Source: Armatimonadota bacterium
GTDB taxonomy: Bacteria > Armatimonadota > UBA5829
Direction: 5' to 3'
DNA length: 41,701 bases
Assembly (NCBI GenBank): GCA_029907315.1
Contig: JARYME010000017.1
Coordinates: 1 to 41,701 of the forward strand
The stretch's first letter is position 1; every line of letters begins with the position of its first letter. Shown here piece by piece: positions 1-8,682 of the stretch. Below the pieces are notes generated by a model. It was not told where the DNA came from. It was given only the letters and a program-made list of their open reading frames with translations, and did no database searches. Made by a program: the position numbers and the translations under genes.

Positions 1-167
1 TCCCTCCGCCTATCTTGTGCACCGACAATGCAGCTATGGCAGCCGCTGCGGGCTATTTCCGGTTCTGCCGAGGTGAAACGGCTGGGCTGGATCTCGATTG
101 TTTCGCAACGGAGCCCTTGGAAGCGGCAAGTGCAGCAGATCTGGAATCCGGTTCCACGCCGGATTAG
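1..167 (+). CDS. tsaD: TsaD, tRNA N6-adenosine threonylcarbamoyltransferase (C-terminal fragment)
   Basis: The frame is open from the left edge to the TAG at 165-167, so only the last 54 or so residues are in view. The fragment opens with PPPILCTDNAAMAAAAGY, which matches the conserved C-terminal region of TsaD/Gcp/Kae1, including the Asp and Asn of CTDNAAM that lie near the metal and nucleotide site. TsaD transfers the threonylcarbamoyl group from TC-AMP to A37 of ANN-decoding tRNAs. The tail after that motif is acidic and ends in TPD. The gene runs toward ribF and the two stop codons are only 21 bp apart, with no clear terminator between them. The identification rests on one strong motif; the rest of the gene is outside the window. 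Confidence 0.88.
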   Translation, partial: PPPILCTDNAAMAAAAGYFRFCRGETAGLDLDCFATEPLEAASAADLESGSTPD

Positions 168-188
168 CTCGTAGTAGTCGAAGCTTTG

Positions 189-1115
189 CTATTTCAGCTC
201 GCTCATAGCTCGCTGCATGTCTTTGCGTATTTGTTCTGCCAGTTCGTCTGCGGATTTGAAAACCATTTCTCCTCGCAGCCGCCGCAGAAAAGCTACATCG
301 AGAACATGGCCGTAGAGGTCTCCGCTGTAGCCCATCACGTGAACTTCAACCGTTTCACGCGTGTCCCGAAACGTGGGTCTTCTGCCTATATAGCAAAGGC
401 CGTTGTATACGGAACCATCTATGCGTGTCTGGACCGTATATACGCCGTGTGCCGGAATCAGCTGTCGCGGTTCAGTCTGTATGTTGGCTGTCGGGAATCC
501 GATAGTTCTGCCGATACGATCTCCGGGAACGACCGTTCCGCGTAAAACGAACCAGCGGCCCAAAAGCTTGGAGGCTAACTCGACGTCTCCTCTGGATATG
601 ATCAATCTTATGCGAGTACTGCTCACCGGCGCTCCGTCAATAATCACTGAGGGTACCACGCTGAGCTCGAAGCCGAATTCTGTGGCTACGGAGCTAAGGT
701 AGCGAATATCGCCTTCCCTGTTTCTGCCGAAGCGAAAGTTGGATCCGACCACCACGTATTTCGCAGAGAGAAGCTGCGAAACTATTTTGCGGAGGAACTC
801 GTGCGGAGTAAGCAGAGCCAGGTCGGGTTCGAACTCGGCTATGAGTATTCGCTCAACCCCGGCTTCGCGAATGAGTTCTATGCGCTGGGGTAGGGTGGTG
901 ATGTACGGCGGAGCAGCTTCCGGAGCCAACAGTTCTGCGGGATGCCTGTCGAATGTAAAAGCAATACCACTTATGCCGGCATTACGCGAGACATCGAGCA
1001 GTCGGTCGAATATGGCTCGATGGCCCCAGTGGACACCGTCAAAAAATCCGATCGCGATGGCGCCGCCCTTGAAACTTTGCGGCACGTTCTTCAGGCCGTG
1101 AACGACCTCCATCAT
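189..1115 (-). CDS. ribF: RibF, bifunctional riboflavin kinase/FAD synthetase
   Basis: 308 residues, the usual length for RibF. The N-terminal nucleotidyltransferase domain (about 15-180) has GFFDGVHWGH, the HxGH-type adenylyltransferase motif, and a second conserved segment with SSTRIR near residue 165. The C-terminal riboflavin kinase domain (about 185-308) carries GFPTAN, the flavokinase ATP/Mg site. The enzyme phosphorylates riboflavin to FMN and adenylates it to FAD in the cytoplasm. The start codon overlaps the truB stop in an ATGA (1112-1115), so translation is probably coupled. It is the last gene of the nusA-infB operon, the position it has in many bacteria. Its 3' end faces tsaD. 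Confidence 0.95.
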   Translation of the reverse strand: MMEVVHGLKNVPQSFKGGAIAIGFFDGVHWGHRAIFDRLLDVSRNAGISGIAFTFDRHPAELLAPEAAPPYITTLPQRIELIREAGVERILIAEFEPDLALLTPHEFLRKIVSQLLSAKYVVVGSNFRFGRNREGDIRYLSSVATEFGFELSVVPSVIIDGAPVSSTRIRLIISRGDVELASKLLGRWFVLRGTVVPGDRIGRTIGFPTANIQTEPRQLIPAHGVYTVQTRIDGSVYNGLCYIGRRPTFRDTRETVEVHVMGYSGDLYGHVLDVAFLRRLRGEMVFKSADELAEQIRKDMQRAMSELK

Positions 1116-2053
1116 TGCCCTCGGTTTTCGGGGATAAATACCTTTTGGGGATGCACACCGGTCTTGCCGTTGTAGCGAAATGTTTTGCCTACTGCGAGCA
1201 GGGTGCCGTCAGGTGCCAGAATCCGAACCGCAGTGCCGTCTTGTCCTCTAAAGTCGCAGCGTATGCGTCTACCGTTCAGGGCTGCAGCGACGCATTCTTG
1301 GTCCACTTGCACGCTGGGCATTTCCGCCAATTCCAATGCGCGGTCCAGGCTCATAACGTAATCTTTCAGACGACCTTCGCTCGCGGCAGATTCAAGCTCG
1401 TCCAGAGTGGCAGCATCCTCAGCTCTGAACTTTCCCACACACGTGCGCCTCAGTGCTGATACGTGCGCTCCGCAGCCGAGCCTGCTTCCGATGTCTGTGC
1501 ACAGCGATCTTATATATGTGCCGCTTGAACATCTGACCACCAGTTCTGCCTCTCTGGTTTGGGGTTTCCGCTGCGCTTGCCGATCTCCGTCGAAGGAAAC
1601 AACCTCTATGGAATAAATGGTTACCTTTCTAGCTGAGGGTTGGACGATCTTACCCTCCCTGGCAAGTTCATAGAGCCTTTTCCCGTCGTGCTTTACAGCG
1701 CTATAAAGCGGCGGCACCTGTTCAATTTCGCCCACGAAAGACGAGACGACCTCCTCGAATGCGGCTCTCGTAATACCCGAGGCGTCGTGTTCGGCCGTCA
1801 CTTGCCCGACGGCATCCCCGGTATCAGTCTCCACGCCCAGAATCATTCGCACGCGATACTCTTTCCAAGCCGACATCAGATACTCGACGATCCTAGTTGC
1901 CCTGCCGATGCATATAAGCAGAACACCAGATGCCAGCGGATCGAGAGTGCCCGCATGTCCAACGCGTTTTTGGCCGATTAATTGTCTTATCCGGTCGACA
2001 ACGTCGTGCGAAGTCGGACCGCTCGGCTTGTCTACGTTGATGACTCCATCCAC
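1112..2053 (-). CDS. truB: TruB, tRNA pseudouridine(55) synthase
   Basis: 313 residues. The N-terminus reads MDGVINVDKPSGPTSHDVV and is followed by GHAGTLDPLASGVLL, whose Asp is the catalytic nucleophile of the TruB family. The segment VPPLYSAVKHDGKRLYELAREG is the second conserved TruB block, and the C-terminal part (about 245-313) fits a PUA-like domain. TruB isomerises U55 in the T-loop of tRNAs. The gene starts inside the 3' end of nrnA (22 bp overlap) and ends in a 4-bp ATGA overlap with ribF, a tightly coupled operon. Confidence 0.95.
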   Translation of the reverse strand: MDGVINVDKPSGPTSHDVVDRIRQLIGQKRVGHAGTLDPLASGVLLICIGRATRIVEYLMSAWKEYRVRMILGVETDTGDAVGQVTAEHDASGITRAAFEEVVSSFVGEIEQVPPLYSAVKHDGKRLYELAREGKIVQPSARKVTIYSIEVVSFDGDRQAQRKPQTREAELVVRCSSGTYIRSLCTDIGSRLGCGAHVSALRRTCVGKFRAEDAATLDELESAASEGRLKDYVMSLDRALELAEMPSVQVDQECVAAALNGRRIRCDFRGQDGTAVRILAPDGTLLAVGKTFRYNGKTGVHPQKVFIPENRGQ

Positions 2054-3015
2054 TTGAGCACTTCCCCAATGAGCAGCTCGCGTGCGCTGTCAAGTGATCC
2101 TTCTATCGTGCACCCTGCGGCTGCCTTATGTCCTCCTCCGCCGAATACTCTGGCAATCCGTTCCACGTCGAAATCGTCGGTAGAACGCAGACTTATGCGT
2201 ATCGAGCCGGGTTTCGTCTCGCGAAACAGTATGGCGACATCCGGTCCTTTGACCCATCTAACGAGGTTGACGATGCCTTCAGTGTCGGCATCGGTAGCGT
2301 CGAGTTCGTCCAGGTCTTTCTTCGTGACTTGTGCCCATACAATACGTCCGGAAGGATGCATGGTCAGAGAGCACAACGCTCTTCCTAACAGTCGCATAGC
2401 GGGAAGCGAATGGCTTTCGTAGATCTCTCTGGCAATATCTGAGGCCCGCGCTCCCGCGGCAGCCAGTCTCGATGCAATGCGGAAGGTGCGGGCGTTGGTG
2501 TTGGCAAATTTGAACGCGCCGGTGTCCCCTACAATACCAGCCATCAGCTGTGTTGCCAAGTCCCGATCTATTGGAATGCCGTTAGCGGAGAATAGTTCAA
2601 AAACCAGCTCCGCTGTGGCACTTGCTTCTGGATCGATTATTCTGATGTCGCCGAACTCGCCGTTCGGCAGGTGGTGATCAATACACGCGGTAATAGACGA
2701 ACTGAGCAGGGCGTCTTTAGCTGATCCAATGCGCTTTACCGATTCACAGTCGACGAGCACGCCTACGTCAAACCCGCGCCGGTTCGTCGAAAGAAGAACT
2801 GTGTCTGAGTCGGGGATAAATCTATAGTTGTCGGGGACGCCGTCTTCACAGACTACAACAACATCCTTACCTTGTCCGCGAAGTACCCGCGCCAGTGCCA
2901 GTGCGCTGCCAAGAGCGTCGCCGTCTGGTCTTTGGTGACAAGCAAGAACGAATGACCGGCCTCGCGTAAGCTGAGCCCAGGAGTCCCTAAGCTCCCTCCT
3001 TCTTTCCTTCCTCAC
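2032..3015 (-). CDS. nrnA: NrnA-type DHH/DHHA1 phosphoesterase (oligoribonuclease / pAp phosphatase)
   Basis: 327 residues, DHH superfamily. Metal-binding motifs are visible: RPDGDALGSALAL near residue 29, the VDCES block near 90, and DHHLPNG near 115. The DHHA1 domain has the glycine-rich GGGGHKAAAGC near residue 297. NrnA degrades short RNA oligonucleotides and removes the 3' phosphate from pAp. The start is GTG at 3015, 29 bp inside rbfA. No other in-frame ATG, GTG or TTG precedes the first conserved motif, and AGGTGA lies 4 nt upstream. Its place between rbfA and truB is the classic one. Confidence 0.93.
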   Translation of the reverse strand: MRKERRRELRDSWAQLTRGRSFVLACHQRPDGDALGSALALARVLRGQGKDVVVVCEDGVPDNYRFIPDSDTVLLSTNRRGFDVGVLVDCESVKRIGSAKDALLSSSITACIDHHLPNGEFGDIRIIDPEASATAELVFELFSANGIPIDRDLATQLMAGIVGDTGAFKFANTNARTFRIASRLAAAGARASDIAREIYESHSLPAMRLLGRALCSLTMHPSGRIVWAQVTKKDLDELDATDADTEGIVNLVRWVKGPDVAILFRETKPGSIRISLRSTDDFDVERIARVFGGGGHKAAAGCTIEGSLDSARELLIGEVLKWMESST

Positions 3016-3349
3016 GTTTCACCTGTTCCAACAGCTCGAATATCCGCACGCCGCGCTCCACGGACGTGTCCAGTTTGAACTCTATCTGCGGCAGGATCTT
3101 CATCTTGACACGCTTCGCCAGCGCCTGGCGCGTAAAGCTCTCTGCGTTCTTCAACACTGCCATATTGCGCTGCTTTTCCTCTTCGGAACCCATTATGCTG
3201 ACGAATATCTTTGCGTGGCGCAGGTCCGGCGATATCTCTGCGCCGGTAACCGTCACAAAACCCAGCCGCGGGTCCTTGAACTCGCGCCTTAGTATATGGC
3301 TTACCTCTTCACGCAGGAGCTCATTCAGCTTCTCTTGTCGCGTGCTCAT
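2987..3349 (-). CDS. rbfA: RbfA, 30S ribosome-binding factor A
   Basis: 120 residues, typical of RbfA. The N-terminus has the RQEKLNELLREEVSHIL pattern, followed by DPRLGFVTVTGAEISPDLRHAKIFVS, the KH-like core characteristic of the family. RbfA binds the immature 30S subunit near helix 1 of 16S rRNA and aids late maturation. The ATG at 3349 overlaps the TGA of the upstream DUF503 gene in an ATGA. The C-terminus is highly charged (KREEGKKEG) and overlaps the start of nrnA by 29 bp. Confidence 0.95.
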   Translation of the reverse strand: MSTRQEKLNELLREEVSHILRREFKDPRLGFVTVTGAEISPDLRHAKIFVSIMGSEEEKQRNMAVLKNAESFTRQALAKRVKMKILPQIEFKLDTSVERGVRIFELLEQVKREEGKKEGA

Positions 3350-3627
3350 AAGAACTCCATTTCCGCCTCAGCTATCTCGCAGAGGGGATTTGACTCAACA
3401 AATCCCATAAGTTTGTCAAGGACGCTGTTTGCAACAGCCTTGTCGTTGCTCACACATGCGAACGCTATTCCCGCGCGGCGGTGCGAATCCAGATGGTCTA
3501 TTTCGGCGGCTGAGACATTGAACCGCCGTCTTGCGGTGTCTAGAATGCTTCTGACTACCTGTCTCTTGTCCTTTAGTGAATCACTGCCCGGTATGGAAAG
3601 CACTATTACCAGGGTTCCAACTGTCAT
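3346..3627 (-). CDS. DUF503 family protein (YlxP-like)
   Basis: 93 residues. The start MTVGTLVIVLSIPGSDSLKDKR and the block VVRSILDTARRRFNVSAAEID match the DUF503/YlxP family, small ferredoxin-like-fold proteins almost always encoded between infB and rbfA. The molecular role is not settled; the genomic link suggests ribosome assembly or translation. It starts 62 bp after infB and shares an ATGA with rbfA. A purine-rich GGTGGTGA precedes the ATG. Confidence 0.9.
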   Translation of the reverse strand: MTVGTLVIVLSIPGSDSLKDKRQVVRSILDTARRRFNVSAAEIDHLDSHRRAGIAFACVSNDKAVANSVLDKLMGFVESNPLCEIAEAEMEFL

Positions 3628-3689
3628 GGCTCACCACCCGACCACTTCATTATGGCCGCGGTACGTGTGTACGGACGTGAGCAAATGTG

Positions 3690-5648
3690 CTAAATAGTTC
3701 GAGCTACACGCTTCTTGGTGTATACCTCGATGATGTCGCCCACCTGAAAGTCCTGAAACGCCTGGCAGAATATTCCGCATTCAAAGCCTTGAGCCATTTC
3801 TCGGACTTCGTCTTTCAGGTGCTTGAGGGAATCGAGTTTGCCTTCGTTGAAAATGACCTTGCCGTCCCTTTTTACTCGCAGGTATTCGTTTCGAACGACG
3901 CGCCCTTCGGTCACGTAGCAGCCCGCTACAATACCAGTGTTCGGAACGCGGAACACTGCTCTTACCTCAGCCGTGCCCAGTTTCTCTTCTTCGTAGACCG
4001 GTTCAAGCAAACCCGCCATCGCTGAGCGAACGTCGTTGGTGAGCTCGTATATTACGTTGTAAGTACGAATCTCGACGTGCTCCATTTCTGCCGTCTTGGC
4101 TGCCTGCGGGTCTACTTTCACATTAAAACCGATGACTATTGCATTTGATGCTGAGGCAAGCAAGATGTCGGATTCCGTGATGTTTCCCACGCCAGAATGG
4201 ATTATGTTTACGGTCACTTCCGGATGCTGTATCTTGCTCAGCGCCTGTCTCACGGCCTCCTCAGAACCTTGCACGTCTGCCTTCAGAACTATGGGCAGTT
4301 TCTTGACCTCGAGTTTGCCGTCTTTTATTTGCGCCGACAGATCCTGAAGCGTAATTCTCTTGGTGCCGGCGATGCGCCGCTGGCGTTCCTCCTCTGCGCG
4401 CTTTTCGGCAATTGCCCGTGCTTCCTTTTCGTCCTTGACGGACTCCAGCTTATCTCCTGCCTGAGGAGGCGCACTCAGACCCAACACTTCGACAGGAGTG
4501 GCTGGACCAGCTTTGGTCAACCTCTCGCCCTTGTCGTCGAACATGGCTTTGACTTTTCCATAGGCATGCCCGGCCACAACCGGAGTGCCGACTTTGAGGG
4601 TTCCGCGCTCAATCAAGACAGTAGCGACCGGCCCTCGGCCCGTGTCGACACGCGACTCGATTACAGTACCGGAAACCTTGCTTGCCGAGACTTCTGCGCG
4701 CAGATCGAGCATCTCAGCTACTAGGAGAATCATCTCCAGCAGTTCGTCGATTCCCTGTCCAAGCTTCGCGGATATCTTGACGGTCACGGTGTCGCCGCCC
4801 CATTCTTCGGGGACAAGACCGTGCTCCGCAAGCTGCTGCATTGTTCTCTCGATGTTGGCATCCGGTTTGTCGATCTTGTTTATCGCTACGATTATCGGAA
4901 CGCCGGCTGCTCTGGCGTGATCTATGGCTTCAACGGTTTGCGGCATTACAGCGTCATCGGCGGCAACTACGAGAACGACGATGTCCGTTACGCTCGCACC
5001 TCTCGCTCTCATAGCAGTAAACGCTTCGTGGCCCGGTGTGTCCAGGAAAGTGATTTTTTTGCCCTGCCATTCGACTTGGTATGCCCCAATGTGCTGCGTA
5101 ATGCCGCCAAACTCTTGCTCGGTAACATTGGTCCGCCTGATTGTGTCCAGCAGCGTGGTCTTGCCGTGGTCGACGTGACCCATCACCGTAATAACAGGAG
5201 GCCTGGGAACCAGCTTCCCCGCGTGTTTCGGCTTCGGCTGCGGTGCTAGTTTTGTGGGCTTAGGTTCGCGAACCAATACACTCGAATCAACCTTGACGGT
5301 GTAACCCCATTTTTCCGCTACCTTGGCGGCAACATCGGATCCTATCTGCTGATTGACGCTTGCCAGGACGCCCATTTCAACCAGCCGCTTCTGGATGTCG
5401 GCTGGCTGCAATCCCATTGCCTCAGCCAGCTCACGTACGGTCAAGACTTGAGGGATAGTAATTGTTTTGGCTTGACTTATGATTCCTTTGTCCTGAGCGA
5501 TTATCTCTCGAACAGCTTCCGCTGTGGACTCCTCCAGGTCGGCGGAACCCCCGGAAACGGACACGCCCAGGTCTCTCAGCACCGCGATCAGATCGCTGTT
5601 GCTGATTCCAAGGTTCTTTGCTAGCTCGTAGACTTTGATTGAACCCAT
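3690..5648 (-). CDS. infB: Translation initiation factor IF-2
   Basis: 652 residues from the ATG at 5648. This start is preferred over the upstream ATG at 5669 because AGAGG lies 10 nt before it and the protein then begins [17 protein letters not shown], a standard IF2_N start. Two IF2_N-type modules occupy about residues 1-50 and 65-115. The GTPase domain begins near 150 with [12 protein letters not shown] (G1), then DTPGHEAF (G3) and NKIDKPD (G4). Domains II, III and the fMet-tRNA-binding C-terminal domain follow. The long low-complexity linker of many IF-2 proteins is missing, so this is a short form. It delivers initiator tRNA to the 30S subunit. Confidence 0.96.
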   Translation of the reverse strand: MGSIKVYELAKNLGISNSDLIAVLRDLGVSVSGGSADLEESTAEAVREIIAQDKGIISQAKTITIPQVLTVRELAEAMGLQPADIQKRLVEMGVLASVNQQIGSDVAAKVAEKWGYTVKVDSSVLVREPKPTKLAPQPKPKHAGKLVPRPPVITVMGHVDHGKTTLLDTIRRTNVTEQEFGGITQHIGAYQVEWQGKKITFLDTPGHEAFTAMRARGASVTDIVVLVVAADDAVMPQTVEAIDHARAAGVPIIVAINKIDKPDANIERTMQQLAEHGLVPEEWGGDTVTVKISAKLGQGIDELLEMILLVAEMLDLRAEVSASKVSGTVIESRVDTGRGPVATVLIERGTLKVGTPVVAGHAYGKVKAMFDDKGERLTKAGPATPVEVLGLSAPPQAGDKLESVKDEKEARAIAEKRAEEERQRRIAGTKRITLQDLSAQIKDGKLEVKKLPIVLKADVQGSEEAVRQALSKIQHPEVTVNIIHSGVGNITESDILLASASNAIVIGFNVKVDPQAAKTAEMEHVEIRTYNVIYELTNDVRSAMAGLLEPVYEEEKLGTAEVRAVFRVPNTGIVAGCYVTEGRVVRNEYLRVKRDGKVIFNEGKLDSLKHLKDEVREMAQGFECGIFCQAFQDFQVGDIIEVYTKKRVARTI

Positions 5649-5826
5649 ATTTGCGAAACCTCTTTCCAAGGCAGCGGCCCGTTTCCAATGTAGATTCGGA
5701 CGGGCGTGTACCTACCTTCCAACAAAGAATAGAAAAACACCACAACCGCGAGCAGCGGGGGAAGAGGAGGAAGCAAACGGGGGCAACAGCGGGGTGTAAC
5801 CTGCACAACAGCACTTTATTCAGCTT

Positions 5827-6126
5827 TCATTGCGCATTCCCCGTTGCCATAGCAGCCTCTTCCTCACTGCTGAGATTCAACAATTCAGTTTTCAGGCTCT
5901 CCGGCACCTCGCATCTGAGAGCCTTGCTCAACTTATTCTTCTTAATTGCCTGGACGGTGCATTCCTTCGATCCGCACAAGTATGCGCCGCGTCCCGGAGC
6001 TTTTCCGGTAGGATCAATGCGGACCTGACCGTCTGGGCTCCTTACGATCCTAATCAGCTTTTTCTTCTCGCAGTGCACTCTGCACGAAACACAGCTTCTT
6101 ATAGGGATTTTCTTTTCACCGGCCAC
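5827..6126 (-). CDS. ylxR: YlxR family RNA-binding protein (DUF448)
   Basis: 99 residues. It shows the YlxR signature: PIRSCVSCR at the N-terminus, KKLIRIVRSPDGQVRIDPTGK, and then GRGAYLC with a second Cys pair. YlxR is a small nucleoid- or RNA-associated protein usually encoded between nusA and infB; work in B. subtilis and cyanobacteria links it to transcription regulation and RNase P. The C-terminal 25 residues are Glu/Ser-rich and outside the usual fold. It follows nusA by 35 bp. The next 178 bp (5649-5826), where ylxQ often lies, contain no gene that I can support. Confidence 0.92.
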   Translation of the reverse strand: MAGEKKIPIRSCVSCRVHCEKKKLIRIVRSPDGQVRIDPTGKAPGRGAYLCGSKECTVQAIKKNKLSKALRCEVPESLKTELLNLSSEEEAAMATGNAQ

Positions 6127-6161
6127 TCGACGTCCTCAGCCAAAAACATGTCTCAATGACG

Positions 6162-7295
6162 CTATTGGTCGGATTCCGTCTCTGCGTTCTCATAGTCGTC
6201 TGGATCAGGCGATGCCGAAGCCACAGGTTCTGTTGCCTCAGCTCCGCCTCCGGCCTCAGCCTTTGCCTGCTGAGACTCGCTTCTTATGTCGATACGCCAG
6301 CCCGTCAGTCTGGCAGCCAATCGAACATTCTGACCAGCTTTGCCAATGGCGAGCGAAAGCTGGTTGTCAGGCATTATAACGAGCGCAGTCTTGGTGGATT
6401 CGTCGCAGGTGACGGATAACGCCTTGGCCGGCGATAGAGCCTCGGCGATGAATTTCTCTATGTTTTCGTGCCAGCGAACGATATCTATCTTTTCGCCATA
6501 GAGTTCATTGACCACCGATTGGACTCGTGTTCCTCGGTGCCCGACGCATGCACCCATAGCGTCTACTTTCTCGTCGTGAGAGTATACTGCCACCTTTGTG
6601 CGGGCACCTGGTTCTCTGGCAACCGACTTGATCTCCACAATCCCTTCCGCTATTTCAGGCACCTCAAGTTCGAAAAGTCTGCGTATGAGACTAGGATGCG
6701 TTCTCGATACCATCACCTGAGGCCCTTTGGGCGTCTTGTCGATCTTGTAAAGGTATACCTTCAGTCTGTCGTTGAATCTGTAAGGTTCAGTTGGCACTTG
6801 CTCAGCGGGCGGAAGGATCGCGTCGACCTTCCCAAGGTTCACGATCACATTTCTTTGTTCGCGCCGCTGGACGACGCCGGTTAGAACCTCACCTATGCGT
6901 TCGCTGAACTCCTCGTAGACTCTTTTCTTTTCTTCCTCCCGGATTTGCTGCACCACGACCTGCTTGGCTGTTTGTGCAGCAATGCGGCCGAAATCTTCCG
7001 GAGTAACTTCTATCTCGATAGTATCGCCTATGCGAACGTCAGGGTTGTGTGTTCTGGCTTCCTCCAAGCTGATCTCAGTGTGCGGGTTTTGGACTTTCTC
7101 GACAACTTCTTTCTCACAAAACACGTGAAAGCCGCCCTTGCTCGAGCTTACCCGTACGCGCACATCGCCTGACGCTTGGTACCTTTTCTTGTACGCGGTG
7201 GCCAGCGCGTTTTCTATAGTAGACAGCAAAACCTCGAGAGGTATTTCTTTTTCCTTTTCGATCTGCCTTAGGGCATCCAGGAACTCTGCATTCAT
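6162..7295 (-). CDS. nusA: NusA, transcription termination/antitermination factor
   Basis: 377 residues, close to the Gram-positive-type NusA without C-terminal acidic repeats. The N-terminal RNAP-binding domain (1-125) begins MNAEFLDALRQIEKEKEIP. An S1 domain lies at about 135-200 (GEVLTGVVQRREQRNVIVNLG), followed by two KH domains with VGHRGTRVQSVVNELYGEKIDIV and AIGKAGQNVRLAARLTGWRIDI. The last 35 residues are low-complexity Ala/Glu. NusA modulates pausing, intrinsic termination and antitermination. It is the first gene of the operon because rimP is not upstream. The ATG is preceded by GGGAG about 12 nt away and by a leader hairpin. Confidence 0.96.
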   Translation of the reverse strand: MNAEFLDALRQIEKEKEIPLEVLLSTIENALATAYKKRYQASGDVRVRVSSSKGGFHVFCEKEVVEKVQNPHTEISLEEARTHNPDVRIGDTIEIEVTPEDFGRIAAQTAKQVVVQQIREEEKKRVYEEFSERIGEVLTGVVQRREQRNVIVNLGKVDAILPPAEQVPTEPYRFNDRLKVYLYKIDKTPKGPQVMVSRTHPSLIRRLFELEVPEIAEGIVEIKSVAREPGARTKVAVYSHDEKVDAMGACVGHRGTRVQSVVNELYGEKIDIVRWHENIEKFIAEALSPAKALSVTCDESTKTALVIMPDNQLSLAIGKAGQNVRLAARLTGWRIDIRSESQQAKAEAGGGAEATEPVASASPDPDDYENAETESDQ

Positions 7296-7335
7296 GCCAA
7301 ATAGGTTCTCCCGCCCCTATCGTCGTAAACTGAAA

Positions 7336-7357
7336 AGAGTGGGCTTTGACCCACTCT
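7336..7357 (-). terminator. Leader hairpin of the nusA operon, possible attenuator
   Basis: AGAGTGGG (7336-7343) pairs perfectly with CCCACTCT (7350-7357), an 8-bp stem with a 6-nt loop. Read on the minus strand, the stem is followed by TTTCAGTTT, a short imperfect U-tract. It lies between the predicted transcription start near 7379 and the nusA start codon at 7295, so it sits in the 5' leader. A weak intrinsic terminator here could let NusA, which promotes hairpin-dependent termination, control its own operon. The hairpin is seen; the regulatory role is inference. Confidence 0.5.
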
Positions 7358-7385
7358 CAAAGCAATGCCAACCAGTTTCACATCC

Positions 7386-7414
7386 AGTATACCAAATGGC
7401 GGGCTCGTTTGCAA
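7386..7414 (-). promoter_or_regulatory. Promoter for the nusA-infB-ribF operon
   Basis: Minus-strand -35 TTGCAA (7409-7414) and -10 TATACT (7386-7391) are separated by 17 bp. A TG dinucleotide one base upstream of the -10 gives an extended -10. Transcription would begin near 7379, leaving a leader of about 84 nt. It is back to back with the promoter of the PSP1 gene. Confidence 0.6.
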
Positions 7415-7421
7415 TGGCGGT

Positions 7422-7451
7422 TTGCCGAGGGTTTCAGCTATGTGCTAGAAT
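7422..7451 (+). promoter_or_regulatory. Promoter for the ricT/PSP1 gene
   Basis: TTGCCG (7422-7427) and TAGAAT (7446-7451) are 18 bp apart, with TG one base before the -10 (extended -10). Expected start near 7458, about 50 nt before the ATG. AGAGG at 7494-7498 is the ribosome-binding site. Confidence 0.5.
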
Positions 7452-7506
7452 GATACCAGAGAGTAAAGTTACTTAACATACCCTTCTGAACTGAGAGGAT
7501 GCGCAT

Positions 7507-8679
7507 ATGCCCCTCGTAGTTGGTGTAAGTTTTAGAAGGGTGGGAAAAGTCTACTATTTCGACCCTGGTGAGCTTGAGCTCAAAGAGGGTGATTTTGTTA
7601 TAGCGGAAACTGCGCGCGGCCTGGAGTTTGGTGAGGTAGTAGTTGAGCCGCGTGAGGTTCCCGAACACGAATTGGTAGCCCCACTCAAGAAAATAGCGCG
7701 TATTGCCACCGGCGAAGACCTGGAAAGAGAGGCATCCAACCGCGAGCGCGAGAAGGAGGCGTTCGAACTGTGCGAGCGTAAGATTGCAGAGCATGGTTTG
7801 CCAATGAAGTTACTCGATGCTGAAATGGCGTTTGATGGCTCGCAGATAACGTTCTCTTTCTCCGCGGAGGGTAGAGTCGACTTCCGGGAACTGGTTAAGG
7901 ATGTGGCGAGCGCCCTTAAGATTAAAGTCCAGTTGCATCAAATAGGTGTCCGCGATGAAGCCAAGCTTATCGGCGGATTCGGACCCTGTGGTCGTCAGCT
8001 GTGCTGCTCCACATTCCTAACCACCTTCGAACCTATCTCGATGAAGATGGCGAAGGATCAGAGTCTGTTTCTGAATCCTGCCAAGTTTTCCGGCGTGTGC
8101 GGCAAGTTGATGTGCTGCCTGCGTTACGAGCATGACTTCTACAAGGAGGCACAGAAACAGCTTCCCGCTATTGGAGCAATACTGCAGACCGAAAAGGGCA
8201 GGGCAAAGGTAATAGGAGTGAACTTCGTTACAAACACGCTCACGCTGGAAACTGAGGACGAGCTGCAGTTTCACGTTAAGGCCGACCAGCTTAACCTCGA
8301 GGGCCTGTGCAGGAAACACGGTATTGCGTGCAATATGACTGAGCCGAACTGTGCACCGCTGGTCGTTGGAAACGGAAGCACGAGCGCAGATGAGTTCGAC
8401 AGCGAGGACGATTCGGAAGACGAATCCTTCGAAAACGGAACAACCGCCGATTCGTATGAAGAAGAGCTGTCCGTTGCAATCGAAGCCGCTCCCGGCGAAC
8501 AAGATGTGTCGAGCACCGGTCTGAGTTCGGGGTCTGCAGATACTGGTGGTCAGGCGCCTGCGCGGGGCGACAATCGTCGAAATAGGAAGAATCACCGGCA
8601 GTTCAAATTTAGGCGTGGGGGCCGCGTGCTGCGATGGCGTGACGTGGATAGCAACGACAACGGACGCGAAGAGGTTTGA
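7507..8679 (+). CDS. ricT: PSP1 domain protein, RicT (YaaT) family
   Basis: 390 residues. The PSP1 core (about 1-265) has the family's Cys signature, CGRQLCCSTFL and CGKLMCCLRYE, which in the B. subtilis Ric complex (RicT-RicF-RicA) helps bind [4Fe-4S] clusters. RicT acts in mRNA maturation with RNase Y, in competence and in sporulation. The C-terminal 110 residues are unusual: an acidic Ser/Glu/Asp stretch (about 295-345) followed by a basic tail (RRNRKNHRQFKFRRGGR) resembling an RNA-binding extension. The FmdB-type gene follows after 3 bp. No RicF or RicA partner gene is in the window, so involvement in a Ric complex is inference. Confidence 0.88.
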   Translation: MPLVVGVSFRRVGKVYYFDPGELELKEGDFVIAETARGLEFGEVVVEPREVPEHELVAPLKKIARIATGEDLEREASNREREKEAFELCERKIAEHGLPMKLLDAEMAFDGSQITFSFSAEGRVDFRELVKDVASALKIKVQLHQIGVRDEAKLIGGFGPCGRQLCCSTFLTTFEPISMKMAKDQSLFLNPAKFSGVCGKLMCCLRYEHDFYKEAQKQLPAIGAILQTEKGRAKVIGVNFVTNTLTLETEDELQFHVKADQLNLEGLCRKHGIACNMTEPNCAPLVVGNGSTSADEFDSEDDSEDESFENGTTADSYEEELSVAIEAAPGEQDVSSTGLSSGSADTGGQAPARGDNRRNRKNHRQFKFRRGGRVLRWRDVDSNDNGREEV

Positions 8680-8682
8680 GTT

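Noticed and set aside
8017-8595. 192-codon minus-strand frame inside the PSP1 gene
   Set aside because: Antisense shadow of a conserved Cys-motif protein, with no ribosome-binding site or known domain.
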